Positions 1 through 7,467 of a stretch of DNA of 8,458 bases are shown piece by piece. Each line of letters opens with the position of its first letter. Position 1 is the stretch's first letter. Under the pieces are notes generated by a model, which saw only the letters and a program-made list of their open reading frames with translations, ran no database searches and was not told where the DNA came from. This DNA is from Planctomycetota bacterium (lineage in GTDB: Bacteria > Planctomycetota > UBA11346): the NCBI GenBank assembly GCA_013816645.1, contig JACDEC010000109.1:1-8458 (forward strand), written 5' to 3'. Made by a program: the position numbers and the translations under genes.

Positions 1-2
1 AT

Positions 3-1199
3 CCGGCGCCGATCGTCGCCTTCGCCCGTGCCGTCGCCGCCGGACAGCCGGCGCCGGCGCTGTCGCCGGGTACGCCGTTCGGCTATGACTACGCCGTGCC
101 GCGCGCAGGCCTCGACCGCTGCCGGCAGCGCTTCGTCAGCACCGGCAGGGGCCGGGTCGCTTTCCTCGGCGGCTCGATCACCCAGGCCTCGGGCTGGCGG
201 GAGTTGGTCCAGGGCGAGCTGCGCGCGCGCTTCGCGGGCACCGACTTCGCGTTCATCGACGCCGGCGTCGCCTCGCTCGGCTCGACTCCGCACGCCTTCC
301 GCTACGGCCGCGACGTGATCGACGGCGGCCCCGTCGATCTGCTGTTCGTCGAGGCCGCGGTCAACGACGCGGTCAATGGCATGAGCGACCTCGAACAGCT
401 GCGGGGCATGGAGGGTGTCGTCCGCCAAGCCCGCCTGGCGGACCCGGCGATCGACATCGTCATCCTGCACTTCGCCGACCCCGACAAACTCCATGACATC
501 CGCGCGGGCCGGCGACCGGCGGTGATCGCCAATCACGAACGCGTGGCCGAGCACTACTCGGTTTCGTCGATCGACCTCGCCCAGGAGGTCGCCGAACGGA
601 TCGCCGCCGAGGAGTTCACCTGGGAAGCCGACTTCCGCGATCTCCACCCCGAGCCCTTCGGGCATCGGCTCTACGCAGCGTCGGTCGCGCGGCTGTTCGC
701 GGTGGCATGGGCTGATCCACCCGTGCCCGGCGAGGCGCCGGTCGTGCCGCGGTTGCCGGAACCGCTCGATCCCGCCAGTTACTTCCGCGGTCGCCTGTTG
801 TCGCCGGACCAGGCAGGCGAGCTCATCGATTGGAGGCTCGATCCGAACTGGGGCCCGAACGACGGTGCGCCGACGCGTCCCGGTTTCGTCGAAGTCCCAG
901 CGTTGGTCGCCGAGCGGCCGGGCGCGACCTTGACCCTGCGTTTCACCGGACGGGCTATCGGACTGTTCGTGACCTCGGGGCCGGACGCCGGAGCGGTCGA
1001 GTTCGCCATCGATGGCGTGCCGCAGGGGGTTCGTGACCTGTTCACGCCTTGGAGCGCACAGCTGCACCTGCCGTGGGCGGTCATGCTGACGGCGGACCTC
1101 GAAGACGGAGCGCACCTGTTGACCCTGCGCGTCGCGCCATCGGCGAACCCGGACAGCCGTGGCCATGCGGTGCGGATCGTGCATTTCCTGGTGAATTGA
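3..1199 (+). CDS. SGNH/GDSL hydrolase with C-terminal beta-sandwich domain (5' end outside window)
   Basis: Probable carbohydrate- or lipid-ester hydrolase of the SGNH fold. The frame is open to the left edge, and the GTG at 96 lies inside continuous coding sequence (upstream codons read PFGYDYAV), so I take the real start to be outside the window. At least 398 residues are present. Counting from the GTG at 96: block I VAFLGGSIT has the nucleophile Ser27, the block II-like stretch is DAGVASLGS, block III VEAAVND has Asn90, and block V is RDLHPEPFGHRLY with His184. The Asp nearest that His is two residues before it, not three as in the usual DxxH. After a proline-rich linker (about 205-225), residues 225-367 form a beta-rich domain with the stretch GRAIGLFVTSGPDAGAVEF, as in SGNH proteins of Planctomycetota and Bacteroidota that I recall. 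It may bind substrate. The substrate is unknown, and any signal peptide would lie outside the window. Confidence 0.88.
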   Translation, partial: PAPIVAFARAVAAGQPAPALSPGTPFGYDYAVPRAGLDRCRQRFVSTGRGRVAFLGGSITQASGWRELVQGELRARFAGTDFAFIDAGVASLGSTPHAFRYGRDVIDGGPVDLLFVEAAVNDAVNGMSDLEQLRGMEGVVRQARLADPAIDIVILHFADPDKLHDIRAGRRPAVIANHERVAEHYSVSSIDLAQEVAERIAAEEFTWEADFRDLHPEPFGHRLYAASVARLFAVAWADPPVPGEAPVVPRLPEPLDPASYFRGRLLSPDQAGELIDWRLDPNWGPNDGAPTRPGFVEVPALVAERPGATLTLRFTGRAIGLFVTSGPDAGAVEFAIDGVPQGVRDLFTPWSAQLHLPWAVMLTADLEDGAHLLTLRVAPSANPDSRGHAVRIVHFLVN

Positions 1200-1255
1200 C
1201 CGCGATGTGCGGCTTCAAGCAGTCGGGACGTTGCGGCGAGCAGTCCGGCCATTGA

Positions 1256-2047
1256 ATGCGGGCGATGCGCGAACTGCCGACCCTGTTCATTTCCCACGGT
1301 GCGCCGACCCTGGCAATTGATGATGGACCGACCGCGCGTTTCCTGCGCGAACTCGGCACCATGCTGCCACGGCCGCGGGCGATCCTCTGCGCATCCGCAC
1401 ATTGGGCGACCAGCGCGCCGCAGGCGAGCGACGCGATCGATCCCGAAACCATCCACGACTTCAGCGGATTCGGCGGGGTGCTCGACGAGTTCACCTACCC
1501 CGCGCCCGGCGATCCCGTCCTGGCGCAGCGCGCGGTGGACCTGCTGCGCGCCGCCGGATTCGCTGGCGCGGCGACCGCAGCGCGCGGGTTCGATCACGGC
1601 GCGTGGGTGCCATTGTCGCTGATGTACCCGGATGCGGAGGTGGCGGTGGTCCAGGTGTCGTTGCAGCCGCGACTCGGTCCTGCCCATCACCTCGCCCTCG
1701 GCCGTGCGCTACGTCCGCTGCGCGACGAAGGCGTGCTGGTCATCGGCAGCGGCAGCGCCTCGCACAACCTGGGCGAACTGGCCGGCGGATCCGCCCAGCC
1801 ACCGGGGTGGATGACGGCCTTCGACGATTGGTTGACGGCCGCGGTCGGCGAGGGCCGCGAAGCCGACCTCATCGCCTACCGCGCGCTGGCTCCGCACGCC
1901 GAGCGCAACCACCCATCCGATGAGCACCTCCTGCCCCTGTTCGTCGCGATGGGCGCAGGAGATGGCGGGCCGGGACGGCTGGTGCACGCCGCGGTGACCT
2001 TCGGCGTCCTGAGCATGGCCTGCTTCGCCTTCGCCGGCGATCGCTGA
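1256..2047 (+). CDS. LigB-type extradiol ring-cleavage dioxygenase (DODA/YgiD family)
   Basis: Class III extradiol dioxygenase of the 4,5-DOPA dioxygenase/YgiD group, which opens catechol rings at a metal centre in the cytoplasm. The 263-residue length matches the family. The conserved histidines are present: SHGAP (His14), SAHW (His49), FDHGAWVPL (His114), GSGSASHNL (His170) and ERNHPSDEHLLPL (His219, His224). The stretch DFSGFGGVLDEFTYPAPGDP is also typical. In E. coli YgiD the equivalent histidines include the metal ligands and a catalytic His, so this protein looks active. Neither candidate start (ATG 1256 or ATG 1265) has a good ribosome site, so the choice is open by three codons. No other catechol-pathway gene is nearby: both flanking genes are SGNH esterases. 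The natural substrate cannot be inferred, because family members often act on various catechols. Confidence 0.92.
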   Translation: MRAMRELPTLFISHGAPTLAIDDGPTARFLRELGTMLPRPRAILCASAHWATSAPQASDAIDPETIHDFSGFGGVLDEFTYPAPGDPVLAQRAVDLLRAAGFAGAATAARGFDHGAWVPLSLMYPDAEVAVVQVSLQPRLGPAHHLALGRALRPLRDEGVLVIGSGSASHNLGELAGGSAQPPGWMTAFDDWLTAAVGEGREADLIAYRALAPHAERNHPSDEHLLPLFVAMGAGDGGPGRLVHAAVTFGVLSMACFAFAGDR

Positions 2048-2050
2048 CGC

Positions 2051-2089
2051 GGTCCGGCAATCACACGCCGGGCGATGGACGTCCGGACC
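2051..2089. repeat. 7-bp inverted repeat after the dioxygenase stop
   Basis: GGTCCGG at 2051-2057 is exactly complementary to CCGGACC at 2083-2089, with a 25-base loop. It starts three bases after the dioxygenase stop codon. It could weaken or end transcription, but there is no T-run, so I do not call it an intrinsic terminator. The chance of such a repeat is not negligible at this GC content. Confidence 0.3.
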
Positions 2090-2128
2090 CGTCCTGGAGC
2101 GCGCGGCATGCCCGGCAATGGTCGCGGC

Positions 2129-2132
2129 GGAG
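2129..2132 (+). promoter_or_regulatory. Ribosome binding site of the small SGNH esterase
   Basis: GGAG seven bases before the ATG at 2140. It fixes the start of the secreted SGNH hydrolase, which agrees with a signal peptide beginning at that codon. Confidence 0.65.
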
Positions 2133-2139
2133 ATTCCCC

Positions 2140-2790
2140 ATGCGCCTGCTGCTCGCCGGTCTGCTGCTCATCACCGCCACCATCATCCCGGCCGCCGAGC
2201 CGATCCGCATCGCCTGCGTGGGCGACAGCATCACCGCGGGCTACGGCTTGGACCAGGCCGAGTACTACCCGTCGGTCCTCGAACGCCTGCTCGCGGGCAA
2301 GGCGGTGGTGACCAACGCCGGGCGCAGCGGCGCGACCCTGCTCAAGGCCGGCGATTCGCCCTACTGGGTGACCGGCGAGTTCACTGCGGCAACCGACTCC
2401 AAGCCCCAGATCGTGGTGATCATGCTCGGCTCCAACGACGCCAAGCCGCAGAACTGGGACCAGCACAAGGGCGAGTACGCGAAGGACCTCGCGGCGATGG
2501 TCGACCACTTCGCGCAGCTCCCCACCAGGCCGGCGGTCTGGCTGTGCCTGCCGCCTCCGGTCATCCGCGACAACTTCGGCATCCGCGGCGATGTGTTGAA
2601 GAATGAGATCGCGCCGCTGGTGGCCAAAGTCGCGAAGGACAAGGATGCGCGGGTGATCGACGTCTTCACCGCGCTGGTCGGCCATCCCGAGTTCTTCCCG
2701 GACGGCGTCCACCCCAATGCCGAGGGCGCTGCCTTGCTCGCCGCGACGGTGCATGCGGCGCTGACCGCGCCGAAGCAGAAGCAGCGGTAG
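2140..2790 (+). CDS. Exported SGNH/GDSL-type esterase
   Basis: Small single-domain SGNH hydrolase (216 residues), related to the TesA/arylesterase and sialate O-acetylesterase-like groups. Residues 1-19 form a signal peptide: MRLLL, a hydrophobic core LLLITATII, then PAA before Glu20. Export to the periplasm or outside is therefore likely. All four catalytic blocks are intact: CVGDSITAGYG with Ser30, NAGRSGATL with Gly61, IMLGSNDAKPQNW with Asn99, and FPDGVHPNAEGA with the Asp188/His191 pair in the standard DxxH spacing. It should hydrolyse small acyl or acetyl esters, probably on carbohydrates, but the substrate is not evident. It is the second SGNH gene within 2 kb and is not a duplicate of the first: it lacks the C-terminal domain and its motif sequences differ. 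A GC-rich hairpin follows its stop codon. Confidence 0.9.
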   Translation: MRLLLAGLLLITATIIPAAEPIRIACVGDSITAGYGLDQAEYYPSVLERLLAGKAVVTNAGRSGATLLKAGDSPYWVTGEFTAATDSKPQIVVIMLGSNDAKPQNWDQHKGEYAKDLAAMVDHFAQLPTRPAVWLCLPPPVIRDNFGIRGDVLKNEIAPLVAKVAKDKDARVIDVFTALVGHPEFFPDGVHPNAEGAALLAATVHAALTAPKQKQR

Positions 2791-2799
2791 GCCCGGATC

Positions 2800-2815
2800 C
2801 GCCGCCTCGGCGGCG
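2800..2815 (+). terminator. GC-rich hairpin after the SGNH esterase
   Basis: CGCCGCC at 2800-2806 pairs with GGCGGCG at 2809-2815, giving a six- to seven-bp pure G/C stem with a very short loop, ten bases after the stop at 2790. No T-run follows, so it is at best a weak or non-canonical terminator. It lies in the 103-base gap before the scramblase-like gene. Confidence 0.35.
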
Positions 2816-2893
2816 CCTTGCGAGGTGCTGTGCGACGAGCATCGTGATCCGTCGTCAGGCGCGCGAGCGCACCAACCAGCAAACGGGGACCAG

Positions 2894-3481
2894 ATGTTCG
2901 ACCAGCGCCAATACCTGATCAAGGAGCACGTCGGGCTGCTCAAGTTCAATGATACCTACGACATCCTCGATCCGGCGACCGGCCGGAAGCTGGGCATCGC
3001 CAAGGAGAGCACCCCGGGCTGGTGCCTGGCGCTGCGCCTGGTGGTCAACAAGCAGATGCTGCCCAAGACCATCGCCATCAGCGAGGATGGCGCGTCGACT
3101 CCGGCGCTGACCATCAAGCGCGGCTTCACGTTCCTGCGCAGCACGGTGTGGATCCACGACGGGCAGATGCAGCGCATCGGCTACTTCAAGAGCAAGCTCT
3201 TCTCGATCGGCGGCGGCTTCTGGGTCCACGACATGGCCGACAACCGCATCGCCGAGATCAAGGGCGACTGGAAGGGTTGGAACTTCCGTTTCCTCGACGA
3301 GGGCGGTCGCGAACTCGGGCTGGTCACCAAGAAATGGGCAGGTCTCGGCAAGGAACTCTTCACCTCGGCCGACACCTACATCGTGACCATCGCCGATACG
3401 GTCGCCGAGTTGGGCTCCTACCCCAGCTTGTTCCTCGCCGCCGGCATCGCGATCGACACGATCTTCAAGGAAAAGGGCTGA
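2894..3481 (+). CDS. LURP-one/phospholipid-scramblase-like protein
   Basis: Member of the Tubby-like LURP-one-related/scramblase superfamily (bacterial examples include B. subtilis YxjI). The 195 residues fill one such domain: DTYDILDPATG (20-30), KRGFTFLRSTVWI (75-87), YFKSKLFSIGGGFWV (97-111), GDWKGWNFRFLD (124-135), TKKWAGLGKELFTSADTYIV (145-164), and a hydrophobic C-terminal segment YPSLFLAAGIAID (176-188) resembling the buried or membrane-associated C-terminal helix of scramblases. There is no signal peptide. The open frame extends upstream to a GTG at 2825, but the ATG at 2894 is preferred: GGGGA at 2885-2889 gives a usable ribosome site and homology-like sequence starts there. Its biochemical role in bacteria is not established. 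Lipid binding or scrambling is inferred from the family only. It converges with the aldo/keto reductase, with 13 bases between the stops. Confidence 0.85.
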   Translation: MFDQRQYLIKEHVGLLKFNDTYDILDPATGRKLGIAKESTPGWCLALRLVVNKQMLPKTIAISEDGASTPALTIKRGFTFLRSTVWIHDGQMQRIGYFKSKLFSIGGGFWVHDMADNRIAEIKGDWKGWNFRFLDEGGRELGLVTKKWAGLGKELFTSADTYIVTIADTVAELGSYPSLFLAAGIAIDTIFKEKG

Positions 3482-3494
3482 CCGACCCTGGTCG

Positions 3495-4454
3495 CTAAGC
3501 CGCTCCGCGCTCGAGGTCGGACACTTCCGCGGGCGACAGGCGGATGCGCAATGCCGCCAAGCTGTCGGCGAGTTGCGCCCTGGTCTTGCAGCCGATCACC
3601 GGGATCACCTGGATCGGCTGGGCCAGCAGCCAGGCCAGCGCCAGGCGGGTGGTGGGTACACCCCGGGCGGCGGCGCGCGCGTTGGCCCGTCGCCAGCGCC
3701 TGAGGTTGCGCGGATCTACGCGGAAGCGTGCATGGGACGCCGGCGCGGCGTCGCTGTCCCAATCGCGGGCGAAGAAGCCGCTGGCTTGGGGCGTGAACGC
3801 GGTGACTGGCAGGGCGCTGGCGCGGTGCCAGGCGAACAGCTCGGGATCCATGGCGCGCAGATCCCAGGCTCCGGCAGCGGGCACGGTGGCCAGGCTCCAT
3901 TCGACCTGGTGCGCGCGGAAACCTTCCCAGCCGCGAGCGCGCGCGATAGCAGCCGCCTCGCGCAGACGCGGCACCGTCCAGTTCGAGCAGCCGTAGGCGC
4001 CGATGCGACCCGCGGCGCGTTCGGCTTCCAACGCCGCGAGCAGCGGCTCGACGGGGACGCTGGGATCGTCGCGGTGCAGGTAGTACAGTTCGACCCGTTC
4101 GAGACCGAGCCGCTCGAGGCTCTCGCGCAGCTCGAAGTGCACCACCTCCGGCCGCACCCGCGGCGGGTGGTCGCCTGCAAAGTGCATGTGACCGCCCTTG
4201 GTCGCGACGAGCATGCGGCCGGCCATGCCGCGCGAACGCAGCCAGCTCCCGATCACCCGCTCGCTGGAGCCCCAACAGCCGGGCACCCACGCCGCGTAGA
4301 TGTGCGCGGTGTCGAGGTGGTTGCCGCCAGCCGCCGCGTAATCGTCGAGCAGCGCGAACGCGGTCGCCTCATCGATGCCGGCGCCGAACTCGGCGGTGCC
4401 GAGCGCGAGTCGGCTCGAAGGGAACGGCAATCCCGGGATGGCGAGGGTGTCCAT
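3495..4454 (-). CDS. Aldo/keto reductase
   Basis: Cytoplasmic NAD(P)H-dependent carbonyl reductase of the aldo/keto reductase superfamily (TIM barrel, 319 residues, full length). The catalytic tetrad is complete: Asp48 and Tyr53 in NHLDTAHIY, Lys86 in VATKGG, and His127 in ELYYLHRDDP. The cofactor and barrel motifs YGCSNW (Ser157-Asn158), HQVEWS (Gln183) and VIPVIGCKTRAQLADSL (from Val283) are present. The start at 4454 is supported by TGAGG at 4468-4464, nine bases upstream, and by the typical N-terminus running into SRLALGTAEFG. It is the last of four minus-strand genes, 56 bases after the ABC transporter, so it may be co-transcribed with it. The sequence does not tell which aldehyde or ketone is reduced. 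Sugar-derived or aromatic substrates are both possible. Confidence 0.93.
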   Translation of the reverse strand: MDTLAIPGLPFPSSRLALGTAEFGAGIDEATAFALLDDYAAAGGNHLDTAHIYAAWVPGCWGSSERVIGSWLRSRGMAGRMLVATKGGHMHFAGDHPPRVRPEVVHFELRESLERLGLERVELYYLHRDDPSVPVEPLLAALEAERAAGRIGAYGCSNWTVPRLREAAAIARARGWEGFRAHQVEWSLATVPAAGAWDLRAMDPELFAWHRASALPVTAFTPQASGFFARDWDSDAAPASHARFRVDPRNLRRWRRANARAAARGVPTTRLALAWLLAQPIQVIPVIGCKTRAQLADSLAALRIRLSPAEVSDLERGAA

Positions 4455-4510
4455 GCGCGCCAGCCTCAGGCGCGGGTCGCAGCGGGGAAGGGGCCACCCC
4501 GATCACGCGC

Positions 4511-6394
4511 TCACTGCAACGCTTGGATCGCCAGCCGGCGGAAGGCTCCGTCGCGCGCCATCAGCTCGTCGTAGGATCCGAGTTCGGCGACCCGTCCATC
4601 GACCAGCACGGCGATGCGATCCGCCCGCTTCACCGTCGACAGGCGATGGGCGATGATCAGCGTGGTGCGGTCGCGCATGATCTCCTCGAGCGCGGCCTGG
4701 ACCTGGCGCTCGCTCGCCGCGTCGAGCGCGCTGGTCGCCTCGTCGAGGATCAGCAGGCGCGGATCGCGGTAGAGCGCGCGCGCGATCGCCAGCCGTTGAC
4801 GCTGCCCGCCCGACAGCCCGCCGCCGCGATCGGCGAGTTCGTGATCGAGTCCGCCGGGCAGCGCGGCGATGAACTCGCTGGCATGCGCCTTCTCCGCCGC
4901 CCATTCGGCTCGGGCGCGATCGGGCTTGCGGTCGCCCCAGGCGATGTTGTCGAGGATCGACGCGCGGAAGAGGTGGACGTCCTGGGACACCACGCCGACG
5001 TGGCTGCGCAGGGTCGGCAGATGCAGATCGCTCAGCGACTGGCCATCGACGCTGATGCGGCCGGAGTCCGGGCGGTAGAAGCCGAGCAGCAGGCTGGCGA
5101 TGGTCGATTTGCCGCTGCCCGACGGACCGACCAGCGCGAGCGAAGTGCCGGGTTCGACTTTCAGATCTATGCCGCGCAGGCAGTGCTCGCTGGCGCCGGG
5201 ATAGCGGAAGACCACGTCCGCGAAGGCCACCGCGCCGTGGATGCGCTCGGGGCGCGCGCCGTCGCCGGGCGCCTGCTCGGCGGCTTCCTGGTAGAGTTCG
5301 CCGAGCGAGCGGATGCCGTCCTTGGCCGCGGCGATCGCCGGCATCCCGCCGAGGATGCCGCCGATGGCGCCGGAGAGGATGCCGTGGTAGCAGATCAGGA
5401 TGGTGAAATCGCCGAGGCTGATCGGATGCAGCGACAGCTGCATGCCGACGAGCGAGAGCTCCATCGGCTGCATGACGCACAGCCAGATGCCGAATCCCAT
5501 GACCGCCATGTTGACCAGGTTCGAGATCGACCACGACATGGTGCCGAACAGGTTGTTGAGCACATCGAGGCGCATCGCCCGCTGCGCGACGGTTCCGGCC
5601 GAACGGGCGACGCGGTCGTTGACGAAGTCCTCGATGGCGTGCGCGCGGGTGATGCGCACGCCCTGCAGCGCCTCGATGAGGTCGGCGAGGAAGCCGGTCT
5701 CGGCGCTGCGGTAGGCTTCGTTCTCCTGCTGCATGCGCTTCCAGGCCAGGCGCACGACCAGCAGGTTGACCGGCACCGCGACCAGCAGCACGGCGAACAG
5801 CAGGGGGTTCTTGGCGAGCATGATCGCCGACACCACCACGACCACCGTGCCCTGCATGAGGATGGTCTCGGCGAGGTAGACCTGCAGGCCCTCGAGCCGG
5901 CCCATGTCCATGGTGAACTTGTTCTGCAGTTCGCCCGCCCGCGCCTGGTCGTGGAAGGCCAGCGACGCCCGGTTGATGCGCTGGATCAGCGCGGCGCGCA
6001 GGGTGGCGGTCAGCGAGCGGGTGATGCGCGAGAGCAGGACGTGGGCGATGAAGGTGGCCACCACGGTGGTCAGCGCCAAGGCCAGCGCGCCTCCCAGCGC
6101 CTTGGGCAGCGCGTCGAGGACCTTCGACGGCATCTGCGGATCGATGCGATCGATGAGGCCGCCAGTGATCAGCGGCAGGACGTAGACCGGGCAGTGGCGA
6201 ACCGCCTGCAGCGCCCAGACCGACAACCATTCCCACCAGCGCCCCGGTTGCAGCCGGGCGTAGGCACCCAGGGTTGCGGCGAACGAACCGTCCGCGGCCT
6301 GACGGACCAGGGCCCGCAGGTGGCGGGTGGGGGGCGCCACCACTGGCCTGATGCGCGGCACGAGCTGGGAGATCGACATCGGAGTGGGCATCAT
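4511..6394 (-). CDS. ABC exporter half-transporter (fused membrane and ATPase domains)
   Basis: MsbA/multidrug-type ABC transporter half-molecule of 627 residues, expected to work as a dimer in the inner membrane and to export a lipid, drug or peptide. The membrane domain covers about 50-355, with hydrophobic segments near 54-80, 100-122, 178-195, 197-215, 288-308 and 328-352. The coupling-helix region contains EALQGVRITRAHAIE (241-255). The ATPase domain has the A-loop Tyr398 (VFRYPG), Walker A GPSGSGKST (423-431), Q-loop Gln471, signature LSGGQ (527-531), Walker B LLILDE (547-552), D-loop SALD and H-loop His583 (IIAHRLST), so it should hydrolyse ATP. The start is ATG 6394 or the adjacent ATG 6391; neither has a clear ribosome site. 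The roughly 50-residue N-terminal extension has no recognisable domain. The substrate is unknown. It lies between an M50-like protein and an aldo/keto reductase. Confidence 0.95.
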   Translation of the reverse strand: MMPTPMSISQLVPRIRPVVAPPTRHLRALVRQAADGSFAATLGAYARLQPGRWWEWLSVWALQAVRHCPVYVLPLITGGLIDRIDPQMPSKVLDALPKALGGALALALTTVVATFIAHVLLSRITRSLTATLRAALIQRINRASLAFHDQARAGELQNKFTMDMGRLEGLQVYLAETILMQGTVVVVVSAIMLAKNPLLFAVLLVAVPVNLLVVRLAWKRMQQENEAYRSAETGFLADLIEALQGVRITRAHAIEDFVNDRVARSAGTVAQRAMRLDVLNNLFGTMSWSISNLVNMAVMGFGIWLCVMQPMELSLVGMQLSLHPISLGDFTILICYHGILSGAIGGILGGMPAIAAAKDGIRSLGELYQEAAEQAPGDGARPERIHGAVAFADVVFRYPGASEHCLRGIDLKVEPGTSLALVGPSGSGKSTIASLLLGFYRPDSGRISVDGQSLSDLHLPTLRSHVGVVSQDVHLFRASILDNIAWGDRKPDRARAEWAAEKAHASEFIAALPGGLDHELADRGGGLSGGQRQRLAIARALYRDPRLLILDEATSALDAASERQVQAALEEIMRDRTTLIIAHRLSTVKRADRIAVLVDGRVAELGSYDELMARDGAFRRLAIQALQ

Positions 6395-6533
6395 AGCGCC
6401 GCCGCGATGACCGATACGGTTTAGCCGCGAAGTGCGAACGCGCGCAGGGCTGGACGCTCCGCTGCGCGGGCTCCGGGTGGTCGAGACCGGGCCTTGCGAG
6501 GGTCTGTTGCACGCTGCGTTCCCGCTTCTTCCC

Positions 6534-7358
6534 TCACGCCGCGCGTTCGCCTCGCCAGGTACCCAGGGCGAGCGCGACCCCGGGCACCGACCCGGTGATC
6601 GCCACCAGCCACCACGCGACGCTTTCGAGCTCCCAGCCGTGCTCGTCGCTGATCACCACCATGTCGTTGTCCAAACCCGCCTTGCCCTCGAGGTAGAGCT
6701 CGCGCGCCTCGGCGTCATGGATGACGCCCCATGGTTGGCCGATCGCCTGGAGGATCAGCATCCAGCCGACGATGGCGTAGAGCCAGCGTTCGACGCCGCC
6801 GTGCACCACGCCGGAGCCGGTGAGTGCGCGATAGACGAAGACGCCGCCGAGCAACGCGTTGGCGACGATGCCGGCGCCGGCGATGCCGACCTTTTCCCAC
6901 TCCAGCCAGATCGCCAAGGCGTAGATCGTCGCGGCAACGCCCAGGCCGATCAGCAGCCGAGGTCGGTCGCGCAGCCGGCTGCCCAGCCACAGCGCGCCGC
7001 CGGCGTAAGCCAGCAGCACCAGCATCGAGCGTTCACCGATGTGGGTGACGCCGCCGCCGTGGAACAGGTCGAACGAGGGCAGCGCCGGGCGGGCGACCGC
7101 CAATGCCACGGCTGCGTGGCCGATCTCGTGCGCGAGCACCCCGAGCATGTCGACGATGAAGGTGGGCAGACCGTCGAACCAGCGCACGGCGATGGCGATG
7201 GCCAGCCCGGCCGCCACCGCGCTGTGCGCCTGCCGCCATCGCCAGGGCGAGGGCGCTGCCCGGTCCAGGGTGTCCGCAACCGTCAGCGGCGCCGCGCAAT
7301 CGGCGCACACCAACTGCCCATCCCGCCTGGTCAGCCGCGGGTGCACACAGGGGGGCAT
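6534..7358 (-). CDS. M50B-like membrane metalloprotease-family protein with N-terminal zinc ribbon
   Basis: Polytopic membrane protein with a HExxH motif. From the ATG at 7358 it has 274 residues. It begins with a zinc-ribbon-like pattern, Cys4-x-His6-x11-Cys18-x2-Cys21 (PCVHP ... LVCADC). Hydrophobic segments follow at about 48-60 and 67-90, the latter with the HEIGH motif at 77-81 followed by LFHGGGVTHIG, as in Peptidase_M50B proteins. Further segments lie near 111-127, 135-152, 160-178, 195-212 and 250-268. The third metal ligand is uncertain; Asp215 (VIHDAEA) or Asp238 (ISDEHG) are candidates. M50 relatives cleave proteins within the membrane, but M50B members are little studied, so protease activity is inferred. 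The frame is open to an ATG at 7433, with GGAG too close to it. The later ATG is preferred because the zinc ribbon starts there. Neither start has a good ribosome site. Confidence 0.78.
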   Translation of the reverse strand: MPPCVHPRLTRRDGQLVCADCAAPLTVADTLDRAAPSPWRWRQAHSAVAAGLAIAIAVRWFDGLPTFIVDMLGVLAHEIGHAAVALAVARPALPSFDLFHGGGVTHIGERSMLVLLAYAGGALWLGSRLRDRPRLLIGLGVAATIYALAIWLEWEKVGIAGAGIVANALLGGVFVYRALTGSGVVHGGVERWLYAIVGWMLILQAIGQPWGVIHDAEARELYLEGKAGLDNDMVVISDEHGWELESVAWWLVAITGSVPGVALALGTWRGERAA

Positions 7359-7467
7359 GGAGCATTCATGCCTGACGCAGTCCTCGAGCGCAAGTCGGCG
7401 TCGCGGGGGCGCTCGTTGAGCAGGCGGAAGCATGTCTCCGCTTCACGCCGCCGCACGGCAGAGGCGA

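Noticed and set aside
2825..2893. GTG start giving a 23-residue extension to the scramblase-like protein
   Set aside because: The extension has no family-like sequence, and ATG 2894 has a purine-rich ribosome site just upstream.
1876..2949. Long antisense open frame across the dioxygenase end and SGNH esterase
   Set aside because: It opposes genes with intact catalytic motifs, and its translation is Arg/His/Gly-rich with no domain.
3482..3494. Bidirectional terminator between the convergent scramblase-like and aldo/keto reductase genes
   Set aside because: The 13-base gap shows only a four-bp GACC/GGTC match near it, with no stable stem and no T-run.
4523..6424. A roughly 630-codon open frame antisense to the ABC transporter, plus another long one (4503-6512) in a second minus-strand frame
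   Set aside because: The true frame has every ABC transporter motif in order. Long open frames in other frames are expected in GC-rich coding DNA, and the alternative proteins are low-complexity (Arg, Asp, Gln, His or Pro rich) with no recognisable domain.
6484..6505. AGACC/GGTCT inverted repeat between the M50-like and ABC genes, considered as a terminator
   Set aside because: Only five base pairs with a 12-base loop and no T-run. This is too weak to call.
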